NCBI GenBank assembly: GCA_030532575.1
Contig: JAUNKV010000013.1
Span: forward strand, 1-63,699
Direction of reading: 5' to 3'
From: Propionibacteriaceae bacterium
Lineage (GTDB): Bacteria; Actinomycetota; Actinomycetes; Propionibacteriales; Propionibacteriaceae
Length of the DNA: 63,699 nucleotides
The position numbers were made by a program, and so were the translations under genes. This document shows positions 7,459 through 16,163 of this stretch, piece after piece. Numbering within the stretch: the stretch's first letter is position 1; each line of letters begins with the position of its first letter. The notes under the pieces are model-generated. The model worked only from the letters and a program-made list of their open reading frames with translations, ran no database searches and was not told the DNA's origin.

Positions 7459-10383
7459 GTGAGCAGGGTCAACACCACCGCAGGTGAGTTCGCTCGCCGT
7501 GGTTTCGAGTCCCCGAGCGCGGCGGCGCGGATGTGGGAGAGCTGGACTGAGCGTCTGGGGGCGGTGCCGCCGGTGCCGCTGACGGCCTTCGATGCGTCCG
7601 CCGACCGGGACCAGGCGCTGGAGACCCTGATTCGGATCGATGAAGCTGAGCCCGAGCTGCTGCGGCAGGTGGTTGCGAATCCCGACTGGCTCATCCGAGT
7701 GCTGACGGTGCTCGGTGGGTCCTCGGTCCTGGCCCGGTTCCTGGCGCGTCACCGCGACGAGATTCGCGCCCTCGAGGCGACTCCCGCGCTGAAGGGAACG
7801 AAACGGCTGGTTGAGCTGCGGCAACGCTCGCAGCGTCCCGGCGGTGGCATCGATGCTGACCTGGTGCGTCGAGGCAACCTGGCGGCGCTGGTGGAGATCG
7901 CGGCCTTCGACCTCACCCACCCCCACCCGGAGCAGGTGGTGGATCAGGTGGCCCAGGAACTCGCCCACCTGGCCGATGCCGTGCTGGAGTGCGCCCTGGA
8001 GGCTGCCCGTGCCGAGGTTCCGGGGGCCGAGCAGGTCAGGCTCGCCGTCGTGGCGATGGGCAAGACCGGTGCGGGGGAACTCAACTACGTCTCCGATGTC
8101 GACGTCATCCACATCGCCGAGCCCGCCGAGGGGGTCGAGATGGATGAGGCGATGCGGGTCGGTGCCCTCGTGGCGGCCGCTCTGGCCCGGATCTGCTCCG
8201 CCCACACCGTCGAGGGCACCATCTGGCCTCTCGATGCGGCCCTGCGACCGGAGGGAAAGGCCGGGCCGTTGGTACGCAGCCTCGCCTCCTGCGAGACCTA
8301 CTACCGCACCTGGGCGAAGAACTGGGAATTCCAGGCCCTCCTCAAGGCACGACCAGCGGCTGGGGACAAGGAGCTGGGGCAGGCCTTCTGCGACATGGTG
8401 GCACCCCTGATCTGGCAGGCCGCCGGGCGTGACGGCTTCCTGGCCGATGCGCGCTCGATGCGGCAGCGGGTGATCTCCCACATCCCGGCCAAGGAGGCGG
8501 GCCGGGAGATCAAGCTCGCGGCAGGCGGGTTGCGGGACACCGAGTTCACCGTGCAGATGTTGCAGCTCGTCCACGGCCGCGGGGATGAACGCCTCCGGGT
8601 GCGAGGCACCTTCGAGGCGCTGCAGGTGTTGACCGATCACGGCTACATCGGGCGTGCCGACGGCGCCGCGATGGTGGAGGCCTATCGCGCCCAGCGGGTG
8701 CTGGAACACCGGGTGCAGCTGCGACGCCTGCGCCGCACCCATCTGGTCCCCGACGACGAGACGGGCTGGGTGCACCTGGCTCGTGGGCTGGGGCGCAGCC
8801 CCGCCGAGGTGCAGGAGACCTGGCGGTCGTCGTTGCGTGCGGTGCAGCGGCTCCAGCAGCGCATCTTCTTCTCGCCGCTGCTGGATGCGGTCAGCGCGAT
8901 CTCCTCGGAGGAACTCCGACTGTCCACCGCTGCGGCCCAGGAGCGTCTGGGGGCGCTCGGCTTCGAGGACCCCAGGGCGGCGCTGGGGCACATCCAGGCC
9001 CTCACCAACGGTGTCTCGCGCACCGTCGAGATTCAGCGTCAACTCATGCCCGCCATGCTCGGTTGGTTTGCCGAGGGGCCGAACCCGGATTTCGGGCTGC
9101 TGGCCTTCCGGCAGCTCTCCGATGCGCTCGGGGCGACCTCGTGGTACCTGAGGGCCTTGCGGGATGAGGGATGGATGGCGCAACGGCTGGCACACATCGC
9201 CTCCTCCAGCCGCCACGTGGTGAACCTGCTGATGCGTGCCCCGGAGATGGTTCAGCTGCTGGCCAGCACCGAGAATCTCGAGCTTCGCTCCCGGGAGCTG
9301 CTGGCCCAGAACATGGGGCGTGCCATCGGGCGGGCTGTCGATCATGCCTCGGCGATCACCTCGGTCAGGGCGTTGCGTCGCTCGGAGCTGTGTCGTATCG
9401 CCCTGGCCGATGTGCTCGGCACCGTTGATGTGGTCACGGTGGGGCGGGCGTTGTCCGATCTGGCCGAGGCGACGCTGGACGCCGGACTGCAGCTGGCGCG
9501 CTTGGAGATCGAGGCACCAGCGGTCGGGGTGATAGGTCTGGGACGCCTCGGTGGGGGAGAGCTCAGCCATTCCTCCGACGCCGATGTCATGTTCGTGATT
9601 CCCGACGATGTCGGCCCTGAAGGGCAGGAGGCTGCCACCCGGCTGGTGCGGCTGGCCTGTGACATCGTCGGCAAGCCCGGCTCGGACCCAGCGCTGGTGG
9701 TGGATGCCGATCTACGCCCGGAGGGCAAGGGCGGTCCGCTGGTACGCAGCGTCTCGTCCTACCTGGCCTACTACGAGCGGTGGGCTGCGGTGTGGGAGGC
9801 GCAGGCCTTGCTTCGGGCTCGTCCCGTGGCGGGGGATTTCGGGTTGGCGCGGGGCGTGCTCGATGGGGTTGCAGGGCTCCGGTACCCGGCAGGAGGGCTG
9901 AGCACTGCTCAGCTGGCGGAGATTCGACGGTTGAAGTCGCGGATGGAGAACGAGCGGATTCCTGCGGGAGTGGACCGGAGTCGACATCTCAAGCTCGGTA
10001 CGGGGGGGCTGTCGGATGTGGAGTGGAGCGTGCAGTTGTTGCAGCTGCAGCACGCCGAAGCACATCCCGTGTTGCGCACCCCGGTCACCTTGGATGCTCT
10101 CGAGGCCGCAGGTGGGCTCGGGCTGTTGCCGCCGGAGCAGAGCACTGCGTTGCGGGAGGCCTGGTTGCACATCAGCCGGGTCCGCAACGCGATCATGCTG
10201 GTGCGGGGCCGGGCCAGCGACACCCTGCCGGTGGACTACCGGGAACTCGCGGCCGTGGCCGGGCTCCTCGGTTACCGGCACGATCAGCATTCCCAGCTGG
10301 TCGATGACACCAGGCGGTTGATGAGGTTGGCGGCGCGTGTCGTCGATGTGGTGTTCTGGGGCTTGGGTGATGAGCAGCGGTGA
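7459..10383 (+). CDS. glnE: bifunctional glutamine synthetase adenylyltransferase/deadenylase
   Basis: A 974-residue protein with the duplicated nucleotidyltransferase architecture of GlnE. The N-terminal deadenylase domain has GKTGAGELNYVSDVDVIHI at about residues 200-220, and the C-terminal adenylylase domain has GRLGGGELSHSSDADVMFV at about 695-712; both carry the G-x-E-L-x-x-x-S-D-x-D metal motif. Each is followed by its PII-uridylyltransferase-type helical domain, with DxxLRPEGKGGPLVRS in both halves. It adds or removes AMP on the tyrosine of GlnA1, tuning ammonium assimilation. The GTG start follows a TAGGCT box at leaderless spacing. Upstream in-frame sequence overlaps the SCP-like gene and is not used. 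Confidence 0.95.
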   Translation: MSRVNTTAGEFARRGFESPSAAARMWESWTERLGAVPPVPLTAFDASADRDQALETLIRIDEAEPELLRQVVANPDWLIRVLTVLGGSSVLARFLARHRDEIRALEATPALKGTKRLVELRQRSQRPGGGIDADLVRRGNLAALVEIAAFDLTHPHPEQVVDQVAQELAHLADAVLECALEAARAEVPGAEQVRLAVVAMGKTGAGELNYVSDVDVIHIAEPAEGVEMDEAMRVGALVAAALARICSAHTVEGTIWPLDAALRPEGKAGPLVRSLASCETYYRTWAKNWEFQALLKARPAAGDKELGQAFCDMVAPLIWQAAGRDGFLADARSMRQRVISHIPAKEAGREIKLAAGGLRDTEFTVQMLQLVHGRGDERLRVRGTFEALQVLTDHGYIGRADGAAMVEAYRAQRVLEHRVQLRRLRRTHLVPDDETGWVHLARGLGRSPAEVQETWRSSLRAVQRLQQRIFFSPLLDAVSAISSEELRLSTAAAQERLGALGFEDPRAALGHIQALTNGVSRTVEIQRQLMPAMLGWFAEGPNPDFGLLAFRQLSDALGATSWYLRALRDEGWMAQRLAHIASSSRHVVNLLMRAPEMVQLLASTENLELRSRELLAQNMGRAIGRAVDHASAITSVRALRRSELCRIALADVLGTVDVVTVGRALSDLAEATLDAGLQLARLEIEAPAVGVIGLGRLGGGELSHSSDADVMFVIPDDVGPEGQEAATRLVRLACDIVGKPGSDPALVVDADLRPEGKGGPLVRSVSSYLAYYERWAAVWEAQALLRARPVAGDFGLARGVLDGVAGLRYPAGGLSTAQLAEIRRLKSRMENERIPAGVDRSRHLKLGTGGLSDVEWSVQLLQLQHAEAHPVLRTPVTLDALEAAGGLGLLPPEQSTALREAWLHISRVRNAIMLVRGRASDTLPVDYRELAAVAGLLGYRHDQHSQLVDDTRRLMRLAARVVDVVFWGLGDEQR

Positions 10384-10392
10384 CGGATCGGG

Positions 10393-10398
10393 TAGAGT
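10393..10398 (+). promoter_or_regulatory. -10 box TAGAGT upstream of FMN riboswitch
   Basis: The predicted start 7 bases downstream falls on the first base of riboswitch helix P1 (10404), which supports both calls. Confidence 0.55.
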
Positions 10399-10403
10399 GC
10401 GAG

Positions 10404-10544
10404 GCGACGCATCCGGGGTCGGTGAAAGTCCGAACCGGCGGTGACAGCCCGCGACCCTGAGGGCTCCGCATCCGCGGGGCCTGATGGTTGATCTGGTGGA
10501 ATTCCAGAGCCGACAGTCAAAGTCTGGATGGGAGGCTGCGTCGC
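10404..10544 (+). ncRNA. FMN riboswitch (RFN element)
   Basis: The outer helix is GCGACGC (10404-10410) with GCGTCGC (10538-10544). Inside it are the conserved RFN blocks: ATCCGGGGTCGGTGAAAGTC, CCGGCGGTGACAGCCCGCGA, the variable P3 arm with CTGATGG, GGTGGAATTCCAGAGCCGAC and AGTCAAAGTCTGGATGGGAG. Spacing and order match the family. It precedes the RibX/RibY-like pair, so riboflavin uptake should be repressed when FMN is plentiful. Confidence 0.95.
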
Positions 10545-10580
10545 GGGTACCCCCGTCGCGGGTGTGCCTGCCGCTGCACC

Positions 10581-10606
10581 CCGGACTCCTTGAGGGAAAG
10601 GACCGG
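10581..10606 (+). promoter_or_regulatory. likely riboswitch expression platform hairpin
   Basis: CCGG-AC-TCCTT pairs with AAGGA-CCGG around a gaggga loop. The 3' arm contains the AAAGGA ribosome site of the permease and is followed by GTTTT, so it could either hide the ribosome site or end transcription when FMN binds. Confidence 0.5.
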
Positions 10607-10612
10607 GTTTTC

Positions 10613-11452
10613 GTGACTGCCGAACGCACCAGGCGAGGTCGGCTCGTCGCCAGGATCGGGCTGTGGTCGGCCTATCCGGCACGTACCAGACCACTTGGTC
10701 TGCTGGCTCGCTGGGTGCCGCCGCTGGTGGCTCTGTTCCTGGGGCTGCTGGCCTGGTGGCTGGTGGCCCAGCAGGTGCCCGCCAGCATCGTTGCGGACCC
10801 GACCCAGGTGGGGCGTCGACTGCTGCGTTGGATCAGCACCGGGGTGGCCTGGCGTTATCTGTTGCCAACGCTGGGGGCAGCGCTGCTGGGATCCTTGATC
10901 GCCGTCGTCACAGCCCTGCCGCTGGGCTACGCCATCGCGCATTCCCGGCTGTTGGGTGCTGTGGCCGAGCCGTTCATCGCGTTCTCCCAGACGGTGCCGC
11001 TGGTGGCTGTGGCCCCACTGCTGGTGCTGTGGGTGGGTTACGGCACCTTTCCCATCGCGCTGCTGTGCGCTGTGATCGCGTTCTTCCCGATGGTGACCAC
11101 GACGGTTCTCGGGTTCAGGGGGCTTGACATGCGCACCATCGAGACCGCGTGGCTGGACGGCGCGAACGGCTGGCAGCGGCTGATCCACGTGGAAGCCCCG
11201 GTGGCTGCCCCAGCCGTGCTGGCTGGGGTCAGGGCTGGTGTGGTGCTGTCGATGATGGGGGCCATCGTCGGGGAGTTCGTCATGGGAGGGCAGGGGCTCG
11301 GCACGCTGCTCACCATCTCCCGGGAGGCCGCCGACACCACCGGGGTCTTTGCCGCCGTGATCCTGATCTCCCTGGCGGCAGCAGGGCTTGCGGCTGTGCT
11401 GCCCTTCGCCGAACGATCCAGTGCCCGCCGTGTGGAAGGAACCACCTCATGA
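10613..11452 (+). CDS. ribX: ABC transporter permease, RibX-like riboflavin uptake
   Basis: A 279-residue membrane protein of the binding-protein-dependent permease family with about six helices. The first spans residues 33-53; the conserved EAA loop reads ETAWLDGANGWQRLIHVEAP near residue 180. The family is that of SsuC/TauC/ThiX permeases. The FMN riboswitch directly upstream and the coupled NMT1-type binding lipoprotein downstream identify it as the permease of a RibXY system, a predicted riboflavin transporter. The GTG start at 10613 is chosen because the AAAGGA ribosome site precedes it; sequence upstream in the same frame is riboswitch. No ATPase gene follows, so a shared ATPase must be recruited. 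Symbol is by context. Confidence 0.8.
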   Translation: MTAERTRRGRLVARIGLWSAYPARTRPLGLLARWVPPLVALFLGLLAWWLVAQQVPASIVADPTQVGRRLLRWISTGVAWRYLLPTLGAALLGSLIAVVTALPLGYAIAHSRLLGAVAEPFIAFSQTVPLVAVAPLLVLWVGYGTFPIALLCAVIAFFPMVTTTVLGFRGLDMRTIETAWLDGANGWQRLIHVEAPVAAPAVLAGVRAGVVLSMMGAIVGEFVMGGQGLGTLLTISREAADTTGVFAAVILISLAAAGLAAVLPFAERSSARRVEGTTS

Positions 11453-12414
11453 GACTCAACCGTCGCTCCCTGCTCCTGGGGGGAGCCCTCGCCGGGACTG
11501 CGTTCACAGGATGTACCGCCACACCGGGTACGCGGACCGTCATCGGGTTGACGTACATCCCCAATGTCCAGTTCTGTGCCTTCTACCACGCGATTGACGC
11601 GGGGTTGTTCAGCAGGGCCGGGCTTGATGTGGAGCTTCGCCACCACGGCGCCCAGGAGGGACTGTTCACCGCTTTGGAGGCGGGACAGGAGCAGGTGGTG
11701 CTGGCCTCCGTCGACGAAGCGGTACTGGCTGCTGCCGAGGGACTGGGCGGGCTTCGGGTCTTCGCGTCCTGTTACCGCTCCTATCCCGGGCACGTGCTGG
11801 GTGGCCCCGTGGTCCGCGACCTGTCGGAGCTTGCGGGGCGTCGGCTGGGGGTGCCCGGCCGGTACGGTTCCTCCTGGCTCACCGCCTTGGCGGCCCTGGA
11901 CCGGGCGGGGTTGGCGGTGACGGATGTGGAGATCGTGGAGATCGGTTGGACCCAGGTGGCAGCCCTCACCTCCGGCAAGGTCGATGCCGTGGTCGGTTTC
12001 GTCAACAACGAGGCGGTTCAGCTGGAGCAGCTGGGATTCGACGCGGCGGTGCTCGAGGTGGTGGACCCGGAAGCGCCCGAGCTGCTGGGGCCGGGGCTGA
12101 TGACCCTGGCCGACCGGGTGGACTCCGCCACCCTGGCAAGGATCGTCGAGGTGGTCACCGAGGCGGAGCAGCAGATCGCGGCCGACCCGTCGAAGGGCAT
12201 GGAGGCCACCCTTGCCCGTGTCCCGACCCTGACGGAACCAGCACAGCGTGCCACTGCTGAACGGGTGTTGGCCGCCACCATCGCGCTGTGGCAGGGGGCA
12301 GCGGGGATCGACCTCACGGTTCCGGCCGGAGCCCTGGCGCGGATGGGTGAATTCCTGAACGAGGCTGGAGTCATCCAGCAGGTCCCGGAGCAGCTGCTGC
12401 TCGAGCTGCCCTGA
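11449..12414 (+). CDS. ribY: RibY-like riboflavin-binding lipoprotein (NMT1/THI5 family)
   Basis: A 321-residue extracytoplasmic binding protein. It has twin arginines (RLNRRSLLLGG), a hydrophobic stretch and the lipobox AFTGC with Cys22, so it is lipid-anchored. The mature part shows the NMT1/THI5-like fold: GLTYIPNVQFCAFYHAIDAGLF at the start, then LASVDEAVLAAAEGLGGLRVFA, GVPGRYGSSWLTALAALDRAGL and VGFVNNEAVQLE, as in ThiY and RibY. Its ATG overlaps the stop of the permease (ATGA) with GGAAGGA in front, so the two are coupled. With the FMN riboswitch this makes riboflavin the best ligand guess; a thiamine precursor ligand is the alternative. Confidence 0.82.
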   Translation: MRLNRRSLLLGGALAGTAFTGCTATPGTRTVIGLTYIPNVQFCAFYHAIDAGLFSRAGLDVELRHHGAQEGLFTALEAGQEQVVLASVDEAVLAAAEGLGGLRVFASCYRSYPGHVLGGPVVRDLSELAGRRLGVPGRYGSSWLTALAALDRAGLAVTDVEIVEIGWTQVAALTSGKVDAVVGFVNNEAVQLEQLGFDAAVLEVVDPEAPELLGPGLMTLADRVDSATLARIVEVVTEAEQQIAADPSKGMEATLARVPTLTEPAQRATAERVLAATIALWQGAAGIDLTVPAGALARMGEFLNEAGVIQQVPEQLLLELP

Positions 12415-12460
12415 ACGGGTGATTTTCCGGCCCGGCGCTCGAGCAGTGCGCTCTGCCGAT

Positions 12461-12489
12461 TTGGATTCGTCCCGCAGGCGAGCTATGTT
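12461..12489 (+). promoter_or_regulatory. putative promoter of DAACS symporter gene
   Basis: TTGGAT (-35) and TATGTT (-10) are 17 bases apart, about 120 bases before the start codon, leaving a long 5' leader. Confidence 0.45.
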
Positions 12490-12551
12490 TCCCTCCATGC
12501 CTCTGCTCCTGGTCACCCGCGCCTGGGTCGATCTGCGTCTGCAGGCGAGCT
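12474..12551 (+). repeat. 11-base direct repeat in symporter leader
   Basis: GCAGGCGAGCT occurs at 12474-12484 and again at 12541-12551. The first copy overlaps the promoter spacer; an imperfect CTGTTG/CAACAG inverted repeat follows at about 12556-12580. It may be an operator pair or a leader structure. Confidence 0.35.
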
Positions 12552-12612
12552 GCACCTGTTGTTGAACCGTCGTCCAACAGTTCCCAGTTCGTCCATCCAA
12601 CAGGAGTGGTCC

Positions 12613-13968
12613 ATGTCAACAACCCATGTCGCATCCCCGCGCGCTGCGAAGAAGAATCAGAAGAACCATCCGCTCGGCCGGTTCAGCACCCAGATCGTGA
12701 TCGGCCTCGTCGTCGGTGTGCTGCTCGGCTGGGCGGCTGCTGTCCTCGGCCCCGACGGGGATCAGCCGAACTGGCTGACCGCAACACTGAAGCAGACCGG
12801 CAGCGCCTACGTCGGGCTGTTGAAGCTCTTGGTCGTGCCGCTGGTCTTCACCGCCGTCATCTCCTCCATCGCCCGGCTGCGGGAGGTGACCAACGCCGCC
12901 CGGCTGGCCGTCTCCACCCTGCTGTGGTTCGGGATCACCGCGCTGGCCGCCGTGCTCATCGGGCTGCTCGTCGGGCTCGTCGCCAGCCCGTGGCTGACCG
13001 CAGGGGTGAGCGGTGAGGCGGCGAAGATGCCCGGGAACACCGGTTCCTGGACCGCCTTTTTGACCGGACTGATCCCCACCAACTTCCTCGGACTCGAGGT
13101 TGCAACCAAGACCGCTGGGGATGCGGTCACCGCAACCCCGGGGTTCAACGTGCTCCAGATCCTGGTGCTGTCCATCGCCTTGGGCATCGCTGCGCTCAAG
13201 GTGGGCAAGCAGGCCGATCCCTTCGTGTCCTTCACCGAGTCCGCCCTGGCGGTGGTGCAGAAGGTGCTGTGGTGGGTGATCCGGCTGGCCCCCATCGGAA
13301 CAGCCGCGCTCGTCGGCAACGCTGTCGCGGCCTACGGTTGGCGCTCCATTGCCTCGCTCGGTGTGTTCGTCGCTGCGCTTCACGTCGGCCTCCTGCTGGT
13401 GTGGTTGGTCGTCTACCCGCTGATCCTCAGGACGCACGGACTCGGGGTCAGGCAGTTCTACCGCAACATCTGGCCCGTCATCACCCTGGGATTGGTCACT
13501 CGCTCCTCAATGGGCGTGATGCCCGTCACCGAGCAGGTCACCGAGCGCAACCTGGGGGTGCCGCGCAGCTACGCGGCCTTCGCGGTGCCGCTCGGGGCCA
13601 CCACCAAGATGGATGGCTGCGCTGCGGTCTACCCGGCCTTGGCCGCCATCTTCGTAGCGCAGTTCTACGGGGTGGAGCTGGGGATCACCCACTACCTGCT
13701 CATCGTGGTGGTCTCAGTGCTCGGCTCCGCCGCCACGGCAGGTACGACGGGGGCGACGGTGATGCTCACCCTCACCCTCTCGACGCTGGGGCTGCCCCTG
13801 GAAGGGGTGGGGTTGCTCATGGCGGTGGACTCCATCGTGGACATGAGCCGCACCGCGCTCAACGTCACCGGTCAGGCCCTGGTGCCGACGGTGGTCGCGA
13901 AGCGGGCGGGCATCCTGGAGCAGGAGATCTTCGACGCCGCGCCCAGCTTTGATGGGGTCAAGGTCTGA
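12613..13968 (+). CDS. dicarboxylate/amino acid:cation symporter (DAACS family)
   Basis: A 451-residue secondary transporter with eight predicted helices and two re-entrant loops. The first hairpin loop carries SSMGVMPVTEQV in place of the usual serine-rich tip, and helix 7 reads GATTKMDGCAAVYPAL, equivalent to the family motif NMDGTA. The second serine-rich re-entrant loop appears as GSAATAGTTGA. Members take up glutamate, aspartate or C4-dicarboxylates with Na+ or H+. The ATG at 12613 follows CAGGAG at good spacing; the in-frame TTG further upstream is not needed. Its position between glnE and glnA1 would suit glutamate uptake, but the substrate is not shown by sequence. It converges on the MMPL gene with a 10-base gap. 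Confidence 0.88.
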   Translation: MSTTHVASPRAAKKNQKNHPLGRFSTQIVIGLVVGVLLGWAAAVLGPDGDQPNWLTATLKQTGSAYVGLLKLLVVPLVFTAVISSIARLREVTNAARLAVSTLLWFGITALAAVLIGLLVGLVASPWLTAGVSGEAAKMPGNTGSWTAFLTGLIPTNFLGLEVATKTAGDAVTATPGFNVLQILVLSIALGIAALKVGKQADPFVSFTESALAVVQKVLWWVIRLAPIGTAALVGNAVAAYGWRSIASLGVFVAALHVGLLLVWLVVYPLILRTHGLGVRQFYRNIWPVITLGLVTRSSMGVMPVTEQVTERNLGVPRSYAAFAVPLGATTKMDGCAAVYPALAAIFVAQFYGVELGITHYLLIVVVSVLGSAATAGTTGATVMLTLTLSTLGLPLEGVGLLMAVDSIVDMSRTALNVTGQALVPTVVAKRAGILEQEIFDAAPSFDGVKV

Positions 13969-13978
13969 GCCTGCCTCA

Positions 13979-16093
13979 TCAGGGCTTCCCGCGGCCGAGT
14001 CGGCTGGGCCACCAGATGGCCCGGCCGATGTCGAGGCCGAGGGCTGGGACCAGCAGTGTGCGCACCAGGAAGGTGTCCAGCAGCACCCCGAAGGCGACGA
14101 TGAAGGCGATCTGGAGCAGGAACAGGATCGGCAGCACCGCCAGTGCCGCGAATGTCGCCGCCAGGACGATACCGGCAGAGGTGATGACCCCACCGGTCAC
14201 CGACAGCCCACGCAGGATGCCCTCCCGGGTGCCATGACTCAGGGCCTCCTCACGCACCCGGGTCATCAGGAAGATGTTGTAGTCGATCCCCAGGGCCACG
14301 AGGAAGACGAAGCCGAACAGCGGCACGGACGGGTCAGCCCCGGGCAGCTGCAGCACGTGGTTGAAAACCAGGGCTGAGACTCCGAGCGCGGTCCCGAAGC
14401 TGAGGGCCGTCGTCGCCACGAGCAGGACAGGGGCGAGCACGCAACGCAGCAGCAGGATGAGGATGGCGAGGATCACGCCCAGTACCAGCGGGATGATGAC
14501 GGCGCGGTCGCGCTGTGAGGTGGTTCGGGTGTCCAGATCGACGGCGGAGGCCCCGCCCACCTTGGCCGTGCCGCTGAGTTCGCCGCGAAGCCGGGAGATC
14601 GTCTCCAGCGCGGCATCGCTGTCCGGGAGGTCGGTCAGGGTGGCGAGCAGCATCACCTCACCGTCGAGAACCGTCGGGGATGGCGCAGGGGTCCCGGGTG
14701 GACCGAGGGGCTGGATCCCCTCCGAGGTGACCGGCGCGTTTCCCGAGGGGGAATCGGCAGATATCACGGAGACGGAGTCGATCCCGGGGTCGGCCAACAG
14801 ATCCCCGGTGACTCCCTGCAGATCGGCTTCGGCCGTCAGGACGTACGCGGGAGAGCCAGAGCCACCGGGGAAATGCTCGGCCAGGCGTTGCTGCGCCTCT
14901 CGGGCCTGCGAGGTGCCCAGCACGAATTCACTGACCGGGACTCCTTGTGCTTTCAGGCTCGGGGCGAAGACGGCTCCGAAGACCAAGAGGGCGATGCAGC
15001 CGAGCCACACCGCGCGGGGACGAGCCGCGACCCATGAGCCGATCCGGGCGTAACCGCCCGTGGCCGAGGTGCTCTCGTCAGCGTCGCGACGTGGTGATCT
15101 CGGCCAGTAGGCGAGGCGACCCAGCAGGAGTCCGAAGGCGGGCAGCAGGGTCAGGGCGGCGAGCATGGCGAAGGCGATACCGATGGCGGTCACCGGACCG
15201 AGGGAACGATTCGACCCGAGGTCGCTGAGCAACAGGCACAGCAGACCGGCGATCACGGTGCCTCCTGAGGCCAGGATCGGCTCAACCGTCCCCAGCCAGG
15301 CCGCCCGGGTGGCGGCCAGCTTGTCGGGCTGGCGTTTCAGCTCCTCGTGGTAACGCGCTGTGTACAGCAGGCTGTAGTCCGTGGCGGCCCCGATCACGAG
15401 GATGAACAGGATGCCCTGGGTCTGGCCCGTGATGGTCAGCAGTTCCCACTTGGCCAGCCACCAGTTCACCAGCAGCGCCGCAGCCAGGGCGAGGACGCTG
15501 GTCATCAGCACCAGGAAGGGCAGGATCAGGGCACGGTAGACCAGTACCAGGATGATGAGGACCACGGCCAGGGTGACGGCCAGCAGCAGGCCGTCTATGC
15601 CGCTGAAGGCGGCCGCCAGGTCGCTGGAGAGCGCGGCTGGGCCGGCGATACCGAAGGTCACGTCCTCGGGTAGCTGCTGGGTGAGCTCAGCCCGAAGGAG
15701 TTCCACCGAGTCGGAGACGTCCGCTGCCTGGTTCAGCCCGACGAACACCTGCACGGCCAGCCCATCCTCGGAGGGGATGGGTGGAGAGACCGAGGTGACT
15801 CCTGCCACCTCCTCCAGAGCAGCGGTGGCCGTGGTGATCTCCTGCAGGACCCCGGGGGTGAGGGCCTGCTCGCCATGGATCACGACGAAGGCGGGAATCT
15901 GGTCATCACCCACGAATTCGCGGTGCCGTTGTCCCACCACGGTCGCCTCGGCGCTCAAGGGGAGGAAGGCGGCCTGACTGTTCTCCGCCACCTCGGAGAC
16001 CCGCCCGAAGTAGGGGCCACCGATCCCGCCAGCGGTCAGCCAGAGCAGCACGACGAGCAGTGGGAGCAGAACGCGAAGGCCGAGTGAACGCAT
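13979..16093 (-). CDS. MMPL-type RND superfamily transporter
   Basis: A 704-residue membrane protein with the two-fold RND/MMPL plan: one helix, a large extracytoplasmic domain (about 35-170), five helices, a second such domain, then five helices. The GxxxDY-type proton-relay motifs are visible as GAATDYSLLYTARYHEEL in the first half and LGIDYNIFLMTRVREEAL in the second. Members export lipids, peptides or drugs across the membrane of actinobacteria using the proton gradient. Its length fits the single-gene Gram-positive subgroup (YdfJ-like) rather than the longer mycobacterial MmpL3 class. It stands alone and converges on the symporter. Substrate unknown. Confidence 0.88.
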   Translation of the reverse strand: MRSLGLRVLLPLLVVLLWLTAGGIGGPYFGRVSEVAENSQAAFLPLSAEATVVGQRHREFVGDDQIPAFVVIHGEQALTPGVLQEITTATAALEEVAGVTSVSPPIPSEDGLAVQVFVGLNQAADVSDSVELLRAELTQQLPEDVTFGIAGPAALSSDLAAAFSGIDGLLLAVTLAVVLIILVLVYRALILPFLVLMTSVLALAAALLVNWWLAKWELLTITGQTQGILFILVIGAATDYSLLYTARYHEELKRQPDKLAATRAAWLGTVEPILASGGTVIAGLLCLLLSDLGSNRSLGPVTAIGIAFAMLAALTLLPAFGLLLGRLAYWPRSPRRDADESTSATGGYARIGSWVAARPRAVWLGCIALLVFGAVFAPSLKAQGVPVSEFVLGTSQAREAQQRLAEHFPGGSGSPAYVLTAEADLQGVTGDLLADPGIDSVSVISADSPSGNAPVTSEGIQPLGPPGTPAPSPTVLDGEVMLLATLTDLPDSDAALETISRLRGELSGTAKVGGASAVDLDTRTTSQRDRAVIIPLVLGVILAILILLLRCVLAPVLLVATTALSFGTALGVSALVFNHVLQLPGADPSVPLFGFVFLVALGIDYNIFLMTRVREEALSHGTREGILRGLSVTGGVITSAGIVLAATFAALAVLPILFLLQIAFIVAFGVLLDTFLVRTLLVPALGLDIGRAIWWPSRLGRGKP

Positions 16094-16163
16094 GGGTGGA
16101 GCCTACTGAAGATTTGGCGACCGTGTGTCGCAGCCCATTCAGTGGCCAGTGCCCTGATTGGGG

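Noticed and set aside
7444-9570. Very long reverse-strand frame antisense to glnE, continuous with the SCP-like gene
   Set aside because: High GC removes stop codons on the opposite strand; the product is His/Gln/Arg/Pro-rich without family features and only the last 154 residues are a real protein.
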